A DNA stretch of 64,000 nucleotides, taken from assembly GCA_004295045.1 (NCBI GenBank), contig SHND01000059.1, forward strand, positions 291,370-355,369, read 5' to 3'. Shown piece after piece: positions 35,508-43,403 of the stretch. The position numbers and the translations under genes were made by a program. Positions within the stretch are counted from its first letter, which is position 1; every line of letters begins with the position of its first letter. This stretch comes from Chloroflexota bacterium. GTDB lineage: Bacteria > Chloroflexota > Anaerolineae > UBA4142 > SHND01. The notes below the pieces were generated by a model. It saw nothing but the letters and a program-made list of their open reading frames with translations. It was not told the DNA's origin and ran no database searches.

Positions 35508-38500
35508 ATGGAACCAAACCGACGCTTTTCAATTCTCGCTTTTCCCCAATTCTTTGATGGCAATCAACTCGCGCTCAACATCGTCGTACTGCCGCGCAAT
35601 CAAAATCCGCTCAAGCCCGCAATCGAACAGCATGACGGCGTAACCTTTCCGCCGCCCGTGATTCCCGACGCGCCCGCGTTCGCTGACGCCAACCTCTCGT
35701 TCAATGCAAAAATTGTCACGGGGTTGAGTGTCTTTCCGCACAACTTTTTGCCGAACGCGACGCTTGCGCTGGCGGCAAACGCGCCCGCGCAAGCGCGTGA
35801 TCTTTTTCTCGCGCTCGCCAAAAATTTCCAAATCAGCAACTTGAATCAGACGAATGAAAATCTCGACGCGAACGTGGACAACGCGCAGCTGCCCGAAAGC
35901 AAAGCGCGCGCCCAAGATCTTTCGGTGAAAAAATATCTGCCGCACAGCTATCGCAGCGCGTTTAATTTCACCACGCCGCGCACGCGCAACGCCGTCACCG
36001 ACGACAGCTATCAGTGCGCGGTGCGCGACGCGACCAAAGCGCCCGGCTTTCAACGCAGTCTCGATGTCATCAGTTGGGGCAAAGTGTTTGCATTCGCGCT
36101 TCGCCAACCTTTGCTTGCGGAACAGTTGGGCATGTTGTATCACACGACGCTTGCAATTGACGCCGCGCATTTTCCGCAAGGTGGCTGGTTGTTTGTTGAT
36201 CTCGGCGAGCAGAGCGATTACAAAGCGCAGCAGGTGGCGGATGATTCGTTCATCAAAAAATACGCCGCGCGCATTCCGCCGCTTAAACCGAATGAACCGC
36301 GTCAAGTTTTTGCGCCGCTGTTGTATCCCGTTTTGTACAAAGCCAACGCCGCCGACCCCGACCCGCTGCCCGATGGCAATTACGACCAAATTTTTCTCGA
36401 AAGCGCGGATTATGACGACGGCTTTGCGAAAATCGTACATGCATATCAGCCGCACAGTCGCAACTTGCTTTCCGAAGAAAGCGACGGCGCGCATCCCGTC
36501 AAGGACGCGGGCGTGCGGCTCGGTTGGGACGACGAACAAATTTTGATTTGGTACATGCGACAGCTGATGATTGATCCAACCGTCACGAGTGCGGACAAAC
36601 GTCTCGACGCGCCGCTCGGCGTCTTTGGTTACGCGGTGGATGTGCGTGATACCGCGAACGCGGCGAATGCTTGGGATTCGCTCAACGGCGTGAACACAAA
36701 ACAAAATCTCGCCGTTGCGAATCCGCCCGCTGAACCCATCACGTTTGCGAACGCGAACACGAATCTCGAACTGCCGTATCAAGTGTATCCGCTCCAACTC
36801 GACGGCGACAAGAGCAAAACGTATTGGCTGCCGATGTATTTCGCGCAATGGAACGGACACAGCATGGTCTTGCCCGACAACGATGCCGCGGAAATTTATC
36901 AGACCACGAATCCCAATGTAAAAGCCGACCCGGAAACGACGATTCCCGTCGCGCAGCAAGACCCAACCGACCCCGAATACCCGAACAAAAAAACCGGCAC
37001 CAGCGCGAGCGGTCCGGCGAAAAATCAGTTGAATCAAATGTACGCCGCCGCGCCCATCAACACCGCGCTGCGTTACGGCAAGCAGTACGAATTTCGCATT
37101 CGCTTGCAAGATTTGAGCGGCGGCGGTCCCGCGCTCGACCCGAACATCCAGCCGAAAAATGAAACGCCCTCCACGCGCGGCAAGTGTCAATTCAAACGCT
37201 ATGTCGCGCCGAATCAGGTGCGCGTGGAAAACTTGTTGGTCAACACGGACGATTTGCCCGCGCCGAATGCGCTGAATGTCCAACGTCCGCTGCTCGGTTA
37301 TCCCGCCCTCGTGTTCACCGGAAAATACGCGAATCCCGTGCAAGCGTTGAAAGATGCGTCGTTAAAAGTTTTGGAACCCGACCCCGCGCATGAAAAGCGT
37401 CATGAAGCGTTTGGCGTCGCCGACCCCGACGTGGACCGCGTGCAAATCGTCGTCGAAGTGCAGACGCTGCGTCTCGACAATTTGCTCAGCGTTTCGGGCA
37501 AAGAAAATTATGTGCATCTCTACACGACGACGCGCAAATTTCCAAACGTCGCAAATGAAGCGGATTACGACGCGGTCTTGAACATTCCGCTAATCTATCG
37601 CGATTGTCCCGTCCTGCACGTCGGCGACGAAGTGGATTTGACGAATGATTTGCAGCTGCCCGGCGACATTGACGACCTCGCGGAAATTTATCTGCCGACT
37701 GCGCGCGCGATTCGACTCACGCTGCGCGCGGTGTGCGAAGAGAAAGGGGACAACAACGCCTATTACGGTTTGCTCGATAACGCGAATCAAGAGATGGACG
37801 TGCGCTATGGACACATCGTCGAAACGCGCGTGTATCAACCATCCACCGACGAGACCGCGTTGTTCGTGAACACAAGCGACGCGCAAAAATTGCAAGGCAT
37901 TTATTTGCAGCCCGACCCGCCAAGTGTGTTTGACGGAAAACTCACGACGCTGCTGCTCGGCAAGCAAATCGATCAAGCGCCCGGCATAATGCAGCGCCTC
38001 GCGCAGCAGCTCGATGTCGAAAGCATCGGTCTCACGCTGACCGCGCCGAAAGGCGAGCGCGTCCAATTCGGCTGCTCGAATCGGATTCGTCACACGTTGT
38101 CGCCCGAAAATTCATCCATCACCTTTGCGTCGCAAGGCGATTTGTTGAATCACTGGCTCTGCTGCATCGCGCTCGACGTCAATCGCGATTGGACGTGGGA
38201 CGCGCTGCAAGACCGCAGTTTCGTTATTACGCGCACGACGCGTTTTACGCGCGACGATGTGAACACCGAAACCGAAACGCTTCAAGTTGGAACCGTTGAA
38301 GTGCGGCACACCGCGTCGTTTGAAGCATTGCAAAATCCAAAACGCAATTTCACGCGTTTGATTTTCATTGACGCGGTTGAGCCAAAAAATCCGCGCACGC
38401 AGCCGCCCGCGGGCAACCCCGCGCTGCGTTTTCCCGATACGATAGAGGTGAGTTACAGCATTCACACCGAATTCAAACCGCAGCACGCCGCGCAGCACGA

Positions 38501-39779
38501 CAACGACGTACAAGTCGCCAGCACGCTGCCGATTACAATTCCGCCCGCGCAAATTCCAAAAATCGCGTCGGCGGGCATCGCGCTTTCGCCGTATCAACGT
38601 AACGAAAAATATTCCGCGACGGAACCGCGCCGCCGTTACTTGTGGATTGAGTTCGAGGAGCCGATTGCGGACCCGAATGACACATTTTTCGCGCGCGTGT
38701 TGGCGTACGCGCCCGACCAGCTCATCAGCAACAATCAGCCCGAATTGTTTGTTGCGCCGCAAGAGCCGTCACTGCCGATTGACCCTGAATTGATTCGCGT
38801 CATTCCACCCGGCGCGACGAACGACCTCGCGGGCTTGAACGCGATGCAGCCGATGCAAAAAGCGCTGCACGGCGACAAGCATTATCTTTTGCCGCTGCCG
38901 CCCGGATTACATTCGGACGCAGCGGAAATGTTCGGATTCTTTACGTATGAATTGCGTGTGGGACATTTTCGCAATGCGGAAACGCAAGAGATGGCGTGGT
39001 GCACCGCGCAGGGACGCTTTGGACGCCCACTGCGCGCGGCGGGGATTCAACATCCCGCGCCGACATTGACGTGCGCGGTAAATCGCGATGAGGATAAATT
39101 GTACGTCACCGCGCCGTATGCCGTCGCGGTGTTCAACGGTAAGAACGTGACCGCCGACCCGCCGCGCACGCAGCTGTGGTGTTTGTTGTACGCGCAGGTC
39201 AAGCAAGCGGACGATGCGGACTTTCGCAACATCTTGCTCGACGACAAGCCGCTCGATTGGCGCGTCAAGATTGAGCCGGACAAAGAGGTGAATTGGTTCG
39301 AGCGGTACGACGACCAGCAGCGGCTCACGCTACGGAATGTCACGATCAAAAATTGGAAAGATGATTTGAGCTATGCCGATTTTCATCACGTCTACCAATT
39401 GGCGGATTCCACGCAATCCAACAAAGACGCGACGAAATATGGCACGACGGTGTGGAGCAATAAAGAAATCGAACAGCTGTTGGCGCTGTACGGGCTGCCG
39501 TTGGATTTGCCATTGAGCGTGTTGGTCGTAGAAATTTTGCCGACCATCACGAATATCTATGAACATATTTCCGGGCTGGGACAGCAGCACATTCACAGCG
39601 CCATGTCCGAATCAATTCGTATGACGGACTTGCCCTCCGCCGGACAGGTTCGAGAACAAATGACGCAGCGCGCGCGCGTTGCCGATTTTCAGCAGCCGCC
39701 GAGTCCGCTCGGCGATGAGTTGGGGCAGCATCGCATCTTGCGCACATCGCCTTTGACGCAAGTGCCATTCGTCTGTTGA
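35508..39779 (+). CDS. Giant protein of unknown function (1423 aa), second of a pair
   Basis: I do not recognise this protein. It starts MEPNRRFSILAFPQFFDGNQ without a signal peptide and has no membrane helix. The middle has a fibronectin-III-like pattern (ALRYGKQYEFRIRLQDLSGGGP, about residues 520-545), and a similar beta pattern comes before the end (AAGIQHPAPTLTCAVN). Most of the rest is beta-type with many N, P and D residues. The C-terminus is helical then disordered, ending PFVC. The gene follows the 1789-residue gene in the same direction with one dispersed repeat between them. They are probably one operon and may work as a complex. It ends 14 bases from the convergent permease gene. 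Confidence 0.85.
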   Translation: MEPNRRFSILAFPQFFDGNQLALNIVVLPRNQNPLKPAIEQHDGVTFPPPVIPDAPAFADANLSFNAKIVTGLSVFPHNFLPNATLALAANAPAQARDLFLALAKNFQISNLNQTNENLDANVDNAQLPESKARAQDLSVKKYLPHSYRSAFNFTTPRTRNAVTDDSYQCAVRDATKAPGFQRSLDVISWGKVFAFALRQPLLAEQLGMLYHTTLAIDAAHFPQGGWLFVDLGEQSDYKAQQVADDSFIKKYAARIPPLKPNEPRQVFAPLLYPVLYKANAADPDPLPDGNYDQIFLESADYDDGFAKIVHAYQPHSRNLLSEESDGAHPVKDAGVRLGWDDEQILIWYMRQLMIDPTVTSADKRLDAPLGVFGYAVDVRDTANAANAWDSLNGVNTKQNLAVANPPAEPITFANANTNLELPYQVYPLQLDGDKSKTYWLPMYFAQWNGHSMVLPDNDAAEIYQTTNPNVKADPETTIPVAQQDPTDPEYPNKKTGTSASGPAKNQLNQMYAAAPINTALRYGKQYEFRIRLQDLSGGGPALDPNIQPKNETPSTRGKCQFKRYVAPNQVRVENLLVNTDDLPAPNALNVQRPLLGYPALVFTGKYANPVQALKDASLKVLEPDPAHEKRHEAFGVADPDVDRVQIVVEVQTLRLDNLLSVSGKENYVHLYTTTRKFPNVANEADYDAVLNIPLIYRDCPVLHVGDEVDLTNDLQLPGDIDDLAEIYLPTARAIRLTLRAVCEEKGDNNAYYGLLDNANQEMDVRYGHIVETRVYQPSTDETALFVNTSDAQKLQGIYLQPDPPSVFDGKLTTLLLGKQIDQAPGIMQRLAQQLDVESIGLTLTAPKGERVQFGCSNRIRHTLSPENSSITFASQGDLLNHWLCCIALDVNRDWTWDALQDRSFVITRTTRFTRDDVNTETETLQVGTVEVRHTASFEALQNPKRNFTRLIFIDAVEPKNPRTQPPAGNPALRFPDTIEVSYSIHTEFKPQHAAQHDNDVQVASTLPITIPPAQIPKIASAGIALSPYQRNEKYSATEPRRRYLWIEFEEPIADPNDTFFARVLAYAPDQLISNNQPELFVAPQEPSLPIDPELIRVIPPGATNDLAGLNAMQPMQKALHGDKHYLLPLPPGLHSDAAEMFGFFTYELRVGHFRNAETQEMAWCTAQGRFGRPLRAAGIQHPAPTLTCAVNRDEDKLYVTAPYAVAVFNGKNVTADPPRTQLWCLLYAQVKQADDADFRNILLDDKPLDWRVKIEPDKEVNWFERYDDQQRLTLRNVTIKNWKDDLSYADFHHVYQLADSTQSNKDATKYGTTVWSNKEIEQLLALYGLPLDLPLSVLVVEILPTITNIYEHISGLGQQHIHSAMSESIRMTDLPSAGQVREQMTQRARVADFQQPPSPLGDELGQHRILRTSPLTQVPFVC

Positions 39780-39793
39780 AACAAACGGCAAGC

Positions 39794-40621
39794 TCACTTG
39801 ATTCCCGAATGGAGAAAACTTTCGATAAAGAATCGCTGAAAGATGAGAAAGAGGAGCAAGAGCGGTCCGATGACGATGACCGTGCCTGCCGTGACGAGGG
39901 GCCATTGCGCGCCGATTTCGCCCAACTGCGTAAAAATTGCCAAACCTACCGTGAGCGGGCGACTTGCTTCGCTGTTGGTTACGACGAGGGGCCAGAGAAA
40001 ATCATTCCAGTGAAAACTAATCGAAGCCAACGAAAACGCGACTAACGCGGGGCGCGCAGGGGGAATATACACGTTCCACAGCGTCTGCAGCCAATTCGCG
40101 CCATCCATGCGCGCGGCATCGTCCAAATCGCGCGGCACCGCTTTGAATGTTTGCCGCATCAAAAAGGTGCCCAGCGCGGAACCGAAATAGGGCAGCATGA
40201 CCGCGAGCAGCGTATCGAACAAACGGAGTTCCCGGATGGTTGCATAGTTTGGTACGATCAATGTGCTGATTGGCACGAGCAGCTGCAAAAGAATGATAAA
40301 GAAAATTACGTTTTGCCCGCGAAAACGATAGCGCGCGAGAGAGTATCCGGCAAGAGTGCTGGTAATGAGTTGCACGACCAGAATGCCCACGACGATAAAG
40401 ATCGTGTTCAGATAGTACGTGCCGAACGGCGCGATGTTAAACGCAGTGGTGTAATTTTCGAGCGTGAGATGGGAACCGAACCAAACATTGTCCGCGCTCA
40501 GCGCTTCATCCGGCGGATGCAAAGAAATGGCGAACGTCCAGAGAATCGGAATCGCCCAACCGATGGCGACCACTCCGAGTGCAATCACGCTCAGCCAATC
40601 CAACAATTTTTCTCGCGTCAT
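39794..40621 (-). CDS. Sugar ABC transporter permease (MalG-type)
   Basis: The 275-residue protein has six helices and the CUT1-family EAA-type loop DAARMDGANWLQTLWNVYIPPARPAL, which docks to the ATPase. It would form the import channel with the next permease upstream. A start ATG at 40621 follows the MalF-type gene by 32 bases. No ATPase gene is in the cluster, so a shared MsmX/UgpC-type subunit encoded elsewhere must drive import. Confidence 0.92.
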   Translation of the reverse strand: MTREKLLDWLSVIALGVVAIGWAIPILWTFAISLHPPDEALSADNVWFGSHLTLENYTTAFNIAPFGTYYLNTIFIVVGILVVQLITSTLAGYSLARYRFRGQNVIFFIILLQLLVPISTLIVPNYATIRELRLFDTLLAVMLPYFGSALGTFLMRQTFKAVPRDLDDAARMDGANWLQTLWNVYIPPARPALVAFSLASISFHWNDFLWPLVVTNSEASRPLTVGLAIFTQLGEIGAQWPLVTAGTVIVIGPLLLLFLIFQRFFIESFLHSGIK

Positions 40622-40653
40622 ATCAAGCTTTCACCAATGTCCGGCAGAATGAT

Positions 40654-41568
40654 TTAATGATCGTACTGGGTGCGTCGTTCGCCATAGAAAAAATTGCTGA
40701 TGGTAAAGATCAGCAATGTCGCAATCAAAATCACACTGATTGCGTTGGCGCGCCCAATATCATAAAAACTGAACAACGTTTGCCACAAATTAAAGAGCAG
40801 CATGTCGGTCGCATTGTTCGGACCGCCGCCCGTCATGATATAAACTTGGTCCACAGTTTGAAAAGCATTGAGGACAGCGATGGTCGAGACGAACAGCGTT
40901 GTGCCCGTCAGCAGCGGTAGTGTCAAATGACGCGCCTGCGCGAACGGACCGGCGCCGTCGAGTTCAGCCGCTTCGTAGACATCCTGCGGCAGCGCTTGCA
41001 ACCCCGCTAAATAAAAAATCATAAGATAACCGGTCTGTTTCCAAATGCCCACGATCATCAATGCGGGCAGCGCGAGATTTGGTTCGCCGAGCCAATTCAG
41101 ATTTGGCAGATGCAGAGACATGAAAAAAATATTCACGAGTCCGTAATCGGGCGTGAACATAAAGAGCCAAATGGAAGCCGCGCTGACCATCGGCAAAATC
41201 GCGGGATAAAAATACGCGAGGCGATACAAACCAAGCGCGCGCAGTTTTCGATTCAGCAAAATGGCAAGCGTCAGCGCGAGGGCGATACTGACGGGGACCG
41301 TCACGATGCCATAGAGAAAGGTATTGAAGAGGACCTGTCGAAACGCTTCATCTTGAAACAACGCGACGTAATTGCCCACGCCGATGAACTGCGGTATTTG
41401 CACCGCTTGATTTGACAGGAACAAACTGTCATAGATCAGCCGCAGCGTCGGAAAAACGGTAAAGACGAGGACAAAGAACAGCGTTGGAAAAACTAGCAAG
41501 TATGGCAGTGCGGCGCTCCCGAATTGGGAGCGCCGCACCTTTTTCGCCGTGAATGAGTCTGAACTCAT
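40654..41568 (-). CDS. Sugar ABC transporter permease (MalF/UgpA-type)
   Basis: The 304-residue protein has six helices with the conserved loop YEAAELDGAGPFAQARHLTLPLLTG that contacts the ATPase. The N-terminal YLLVFPTLFFVLVFTVFPTLRLIYDS is typical for this family. The ATG at 41568 comes one base after the stop of the binding-protein gene, so the two are translationally linked. Confidence 0.92.
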   Translation of the reverse strand: MSSDSFTAKKVRRSQFGSAALPYLLVFPTLFFVLVFTVFPTLRLIYDSLFLSNQAVQIPQFIGVGNYVALFQDEAFRQVLFNTFLYGIVTVPVSIALALTLAILLNRKLRALGLYRLAYFYPAILPMVSAASIWLFMFTPDYGLVNIFFMSLHLPNLNWLGEPNLALPALMIVGIWKQTGYLMIFYLAGLQALPQDVYEAAELDGAGPFAQARHLTLPLLTGTTLFVSTIAVLNAFQTVDQVYIMTGGGPNNATDMLLFNLWQTLFSFYDIGRANAISVILIATLLIFTISNFFYGERRTQYDH

Positions 41569-41569
41569 A

Positions 41570-42949
41570 TCAATCGGGGAATTGAGATAACAGCTGGTCG
41601 GCTTGGGTTTGTGCGTTGTCGAGCGAAGTCTTGGCGTCTGCTTTGCCCGTCAACACAGCTTGCACCGCATCGCCCAGAATTTTTTGGATTTGGGCGTTGT
41701 TGTGCGTCGACAATTCTGCTTGCGCGTATTTCAAAAAGTCGCGTCCGACGGCAGCTTGCGGCGTCTGCGCAATGTAATCCTTCATCAATTGCGTATCGTA
41801 AGACGATTTGCGCGACGCGATATAACCGGTATTTTTGCTCCAATCAGCTTGAATTTCCGGTGACGTCATAAACTGGATAAATTTCCATGCCGCGTCCTTG
41901 TGGTCGGCGGGAATGTTTCTGAGCATGTACAAATTGCCGCCGCCCGTCGGCGCGCCATAGCCCTTTTCGCCGACCGGGAACGAGACGCCGACCGGGAATT
42001 TTGCCTGTTTCAAGATATTGGCGAGCGAGCCGCTGCTGTGATAAATCATCGCCGTTTTGCCGTTCACAAAATCGGTCGGCATATTTGCCCACGCGAGAAT
42101 GCCGGAGGGTTCCACTTTGTCGGTCAAGGCGAGCGCGGCTTGATCTTGGAGCGCGGAGACAACTTCGGGTCCGTTAAAGTTCACTTTGTTGGCAACCCCG
42201 GGCGTCACGACGTTCGCGCCGTTGCCGATGACAAATGACTGGAACAGCCAATAGGGAATACCGTCGGACGAAATTTCAATGCCCCATTGTGAGCCGTCCG
42301 GCTTGGTGAGTTTCTTTGCATAATCCACCAGTTCTTGATATGTCGTCGGTGGTTTTTCGGGGTCGAGTCCTGCGGCTTGATACATGTCTTTGTTATAGTA
42401 CAACACCGGGGTCGAGCGTTGGAATGGCAAGCTCCAGATTTGCCCCTTGTAGCTGCTGTTGGCGAGAAACGCGGGTTGGAAATCAGATGTGAACGCGTCC
42501 CCGCCTGCTGGCAGCACAAATTCGTCGAGTGGTTGAATGGCGTTCGCGTCTGTGAGCGAATATAAATCTGAAGACAAGAGAACGGCAACATCGGGCGGAG
42601 TTCCGCCGCCTTTGATGGTCGTTTGAATCTTGGTCATCGTGTCGCCGTATCCGCCCGAAAGAACGGCGTTGACTTTGATGTTCGGATTCTGCTCTTCAAA
42701 TTTTTTGATATAGCCGTCAATGATTTGCGTAATCGGACCCGGAACCGCGACGGGATAAAAGAACGTCAACTCCACCGGGGCGCCGCCCGAAGCGGTTGTC
42801 GCTGCGGGCGCGGAGGTTGCTGCGGCAGCAGAGGTTGGCGGCGCGGCAGTGGGCGTCGCCCCACCGCAAGCTGCAATCATTGCGACCAATCCAAGTATTG
42901 CCAACCAAGTCAAACTCTTGCGCACCAAAGCGCGTGAATCGTACTTCAT
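41570..42949 (-). CDS. Extracellular sugar-binding lipoprotein (SBP family 1)
   Basis: The start at 42949 has a very strong AAGGAGG site five bases upstream. It gives a lipoprotein signal (AILGLVAMIAACGG, Cys28 lipidated) and then an A/T/P-rich linker. A longer frame from 43189 lacks such features. The mature part fits a type 1 sugar-binding protein (VELTFFYPVAVPG, PYWLFQSFVIGNG, KTAMIYHSSGSLA, KDAAWKFIQFMTSPE). It should capture an oligosaccharide or glycerol-phosphate-like ligand outside the membrane and hand it to the two permeases. The divergent MalT-like regulator may control it. Confidence 0.92.
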   Translation of the reverse strand: MKYDSRALVRKSLTWLAILGLVAMIAACGGATPTAAPPTSAAAATSAPAATTASGGAPVELTFFYPVAVPGPITQIIDGYIKKFEEQNPNIKVNAVLSGGYGDTMTKIQTTIKGGGTPPDVAVLLSSDLYSLTDANAIQPLDEFVLPAGGDAFTSDFQPAFLANSSYKGQIWSLPFQRSTPVLYYNKDMYQAAGLDPEKPPTTYQELVDYAKKLTKPDGSQWGIEISSDGIPYWLFQSFVIGNGANVVTPGVANKVNFNGPEVVSALQDQAALALTDKVEPSGILAWANMPTDFVNGKTAMIYHSSGSLANILKQAKFPVGVSFPVGEKGYGAPTGGGNLYMLRNIPADHKDAAWKFIQFMTSPEIQADWSKNTGYIASRKSSYDTQLMKDYIAQTPQAAVGRDFLKYAQAELSTHNNAQIQKILGDAVQAVLTGKADAKTSLDNAQTQADQLLSQFPD

Positions 42950-43046
42950 GATATCCTCCTTCGAAAAATCGGACCATTCCCTTTTGAGCTGCATCACGCT
43001 GTGGGGTCCGACTGCCAGCATCGGAAGCAAAATCAATCTCTCTTGG

Positions 43047-43055
43047 ATTATATCA
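43047..43055 (-). promoter_or_regulatory. Extended -10 promoter of the sugar importer operon
   Basis: TGATATAAT on the minus strand is an extended -10 (TGN-TATAAT). The start near 43040 leaves a leader of about 90 nt before the ATG at 42949. TCGGACC/GGTCCGA arms in that leader could form a hairpin. Confidence 0.6.
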
Positions 43056-43093
43056 CGTTCAGAAGGATGCGCAGGGCGAATGCATTCGCAAAC

Positions 43094-43141
43094 GCTCCTC
43101 GCAATGAAGATAGGGCGCGCCCGCGACTTGCAGTTGCCATG
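43094..43141. repeat. Truncated copy of the MITE-like family
   Basis: This is the right half of an element. GCTCCTCGCAATGA (43094-43107) and ACTTGCAGTTGCCATG (43126-43141) match the right half and right terminal repeat of the element at 51506-51648, less one T. No left terminal repeat is found. A second, complete element is inserted directly after it. Confidence 0.7.
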
Positions 43142-43150
43142 AGAAAATGA

Positions 43151-43282
43151 CAGGGCTGTTGCAAAGTAGATTGACACGGCGGTTGTCATTGCGAGCGACG
43201 AAGCAATCTCGCTGGTCGCGTGGGGGATTGCTTCGCAAGGGCGGCTCGCAATGACATATTCCGCGACTTTGCAACAGCCGTG
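43151..43282. mobile_element. Complete 132-bp MITE-like element with 10-bp target duplication
   Basis: Terminal inverted repeats of 17 bp (43151-43167 and 43266-43282) match at 16 positions. GGCTGTTGCAAAGT and ACTTTGCAACAGCC are the shared cores. The identical 10-mer GAGAAAATGA directly abuts both ends (43141-43150 and 43283-43292), which is the footprint of a transposition event. The interior has a second inverted pair, TTGTCATTGCGAGC against GCTCGCAATGACA, of the common GTCATTGCGAG...GAAGCAATC type. There is no coding capacity. It sits between the divergent sugar importer and regulator genes, 10 bp before the regulator's -35. Confidence 0.85.
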
Positions 43283-43301
43283 GAGAAAATGATTCGCCGT
43301 A

Positions 43302-43329
43302 TAGACAAACTTTGCGCGGCGTATATAAT
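43302..43329 (+). promoter_or_regulatory. Promoter of the LuxR/MalT-like regulator
   Basis: TAGACA (43302-43307) and TATAAT (43324-43329) are spaced by 16 bases. The start near 43336 leaves about 68 nt before the ATG at 43404. Confidence 0.65.
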
Positions 43330-43403
43330 TGCAGATGCAGCAGGGTTGGCTCTCGATTTCGGTTTCGGTTATTCATTACTCCAGAATCCGTCTTTGATCC
43401 CCG

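Noticed and set aside
35529..37343. Antisense ORF of 604 codons opposite the second giant gene
   Set aside because: It is rich in R, V, H and I without any recognisable protein pattern and mirrors the codon bias of the sense gene. It has no ribosome site or promoter.
42950..43189. 80-residue extension of the sugar-binding protein
   Set aside because: It would bury the lipoprotein signal inside the protein and crosses the promoter and the truncated MITE copy. The ATG at 42949 has a near-perfect ribosome site.
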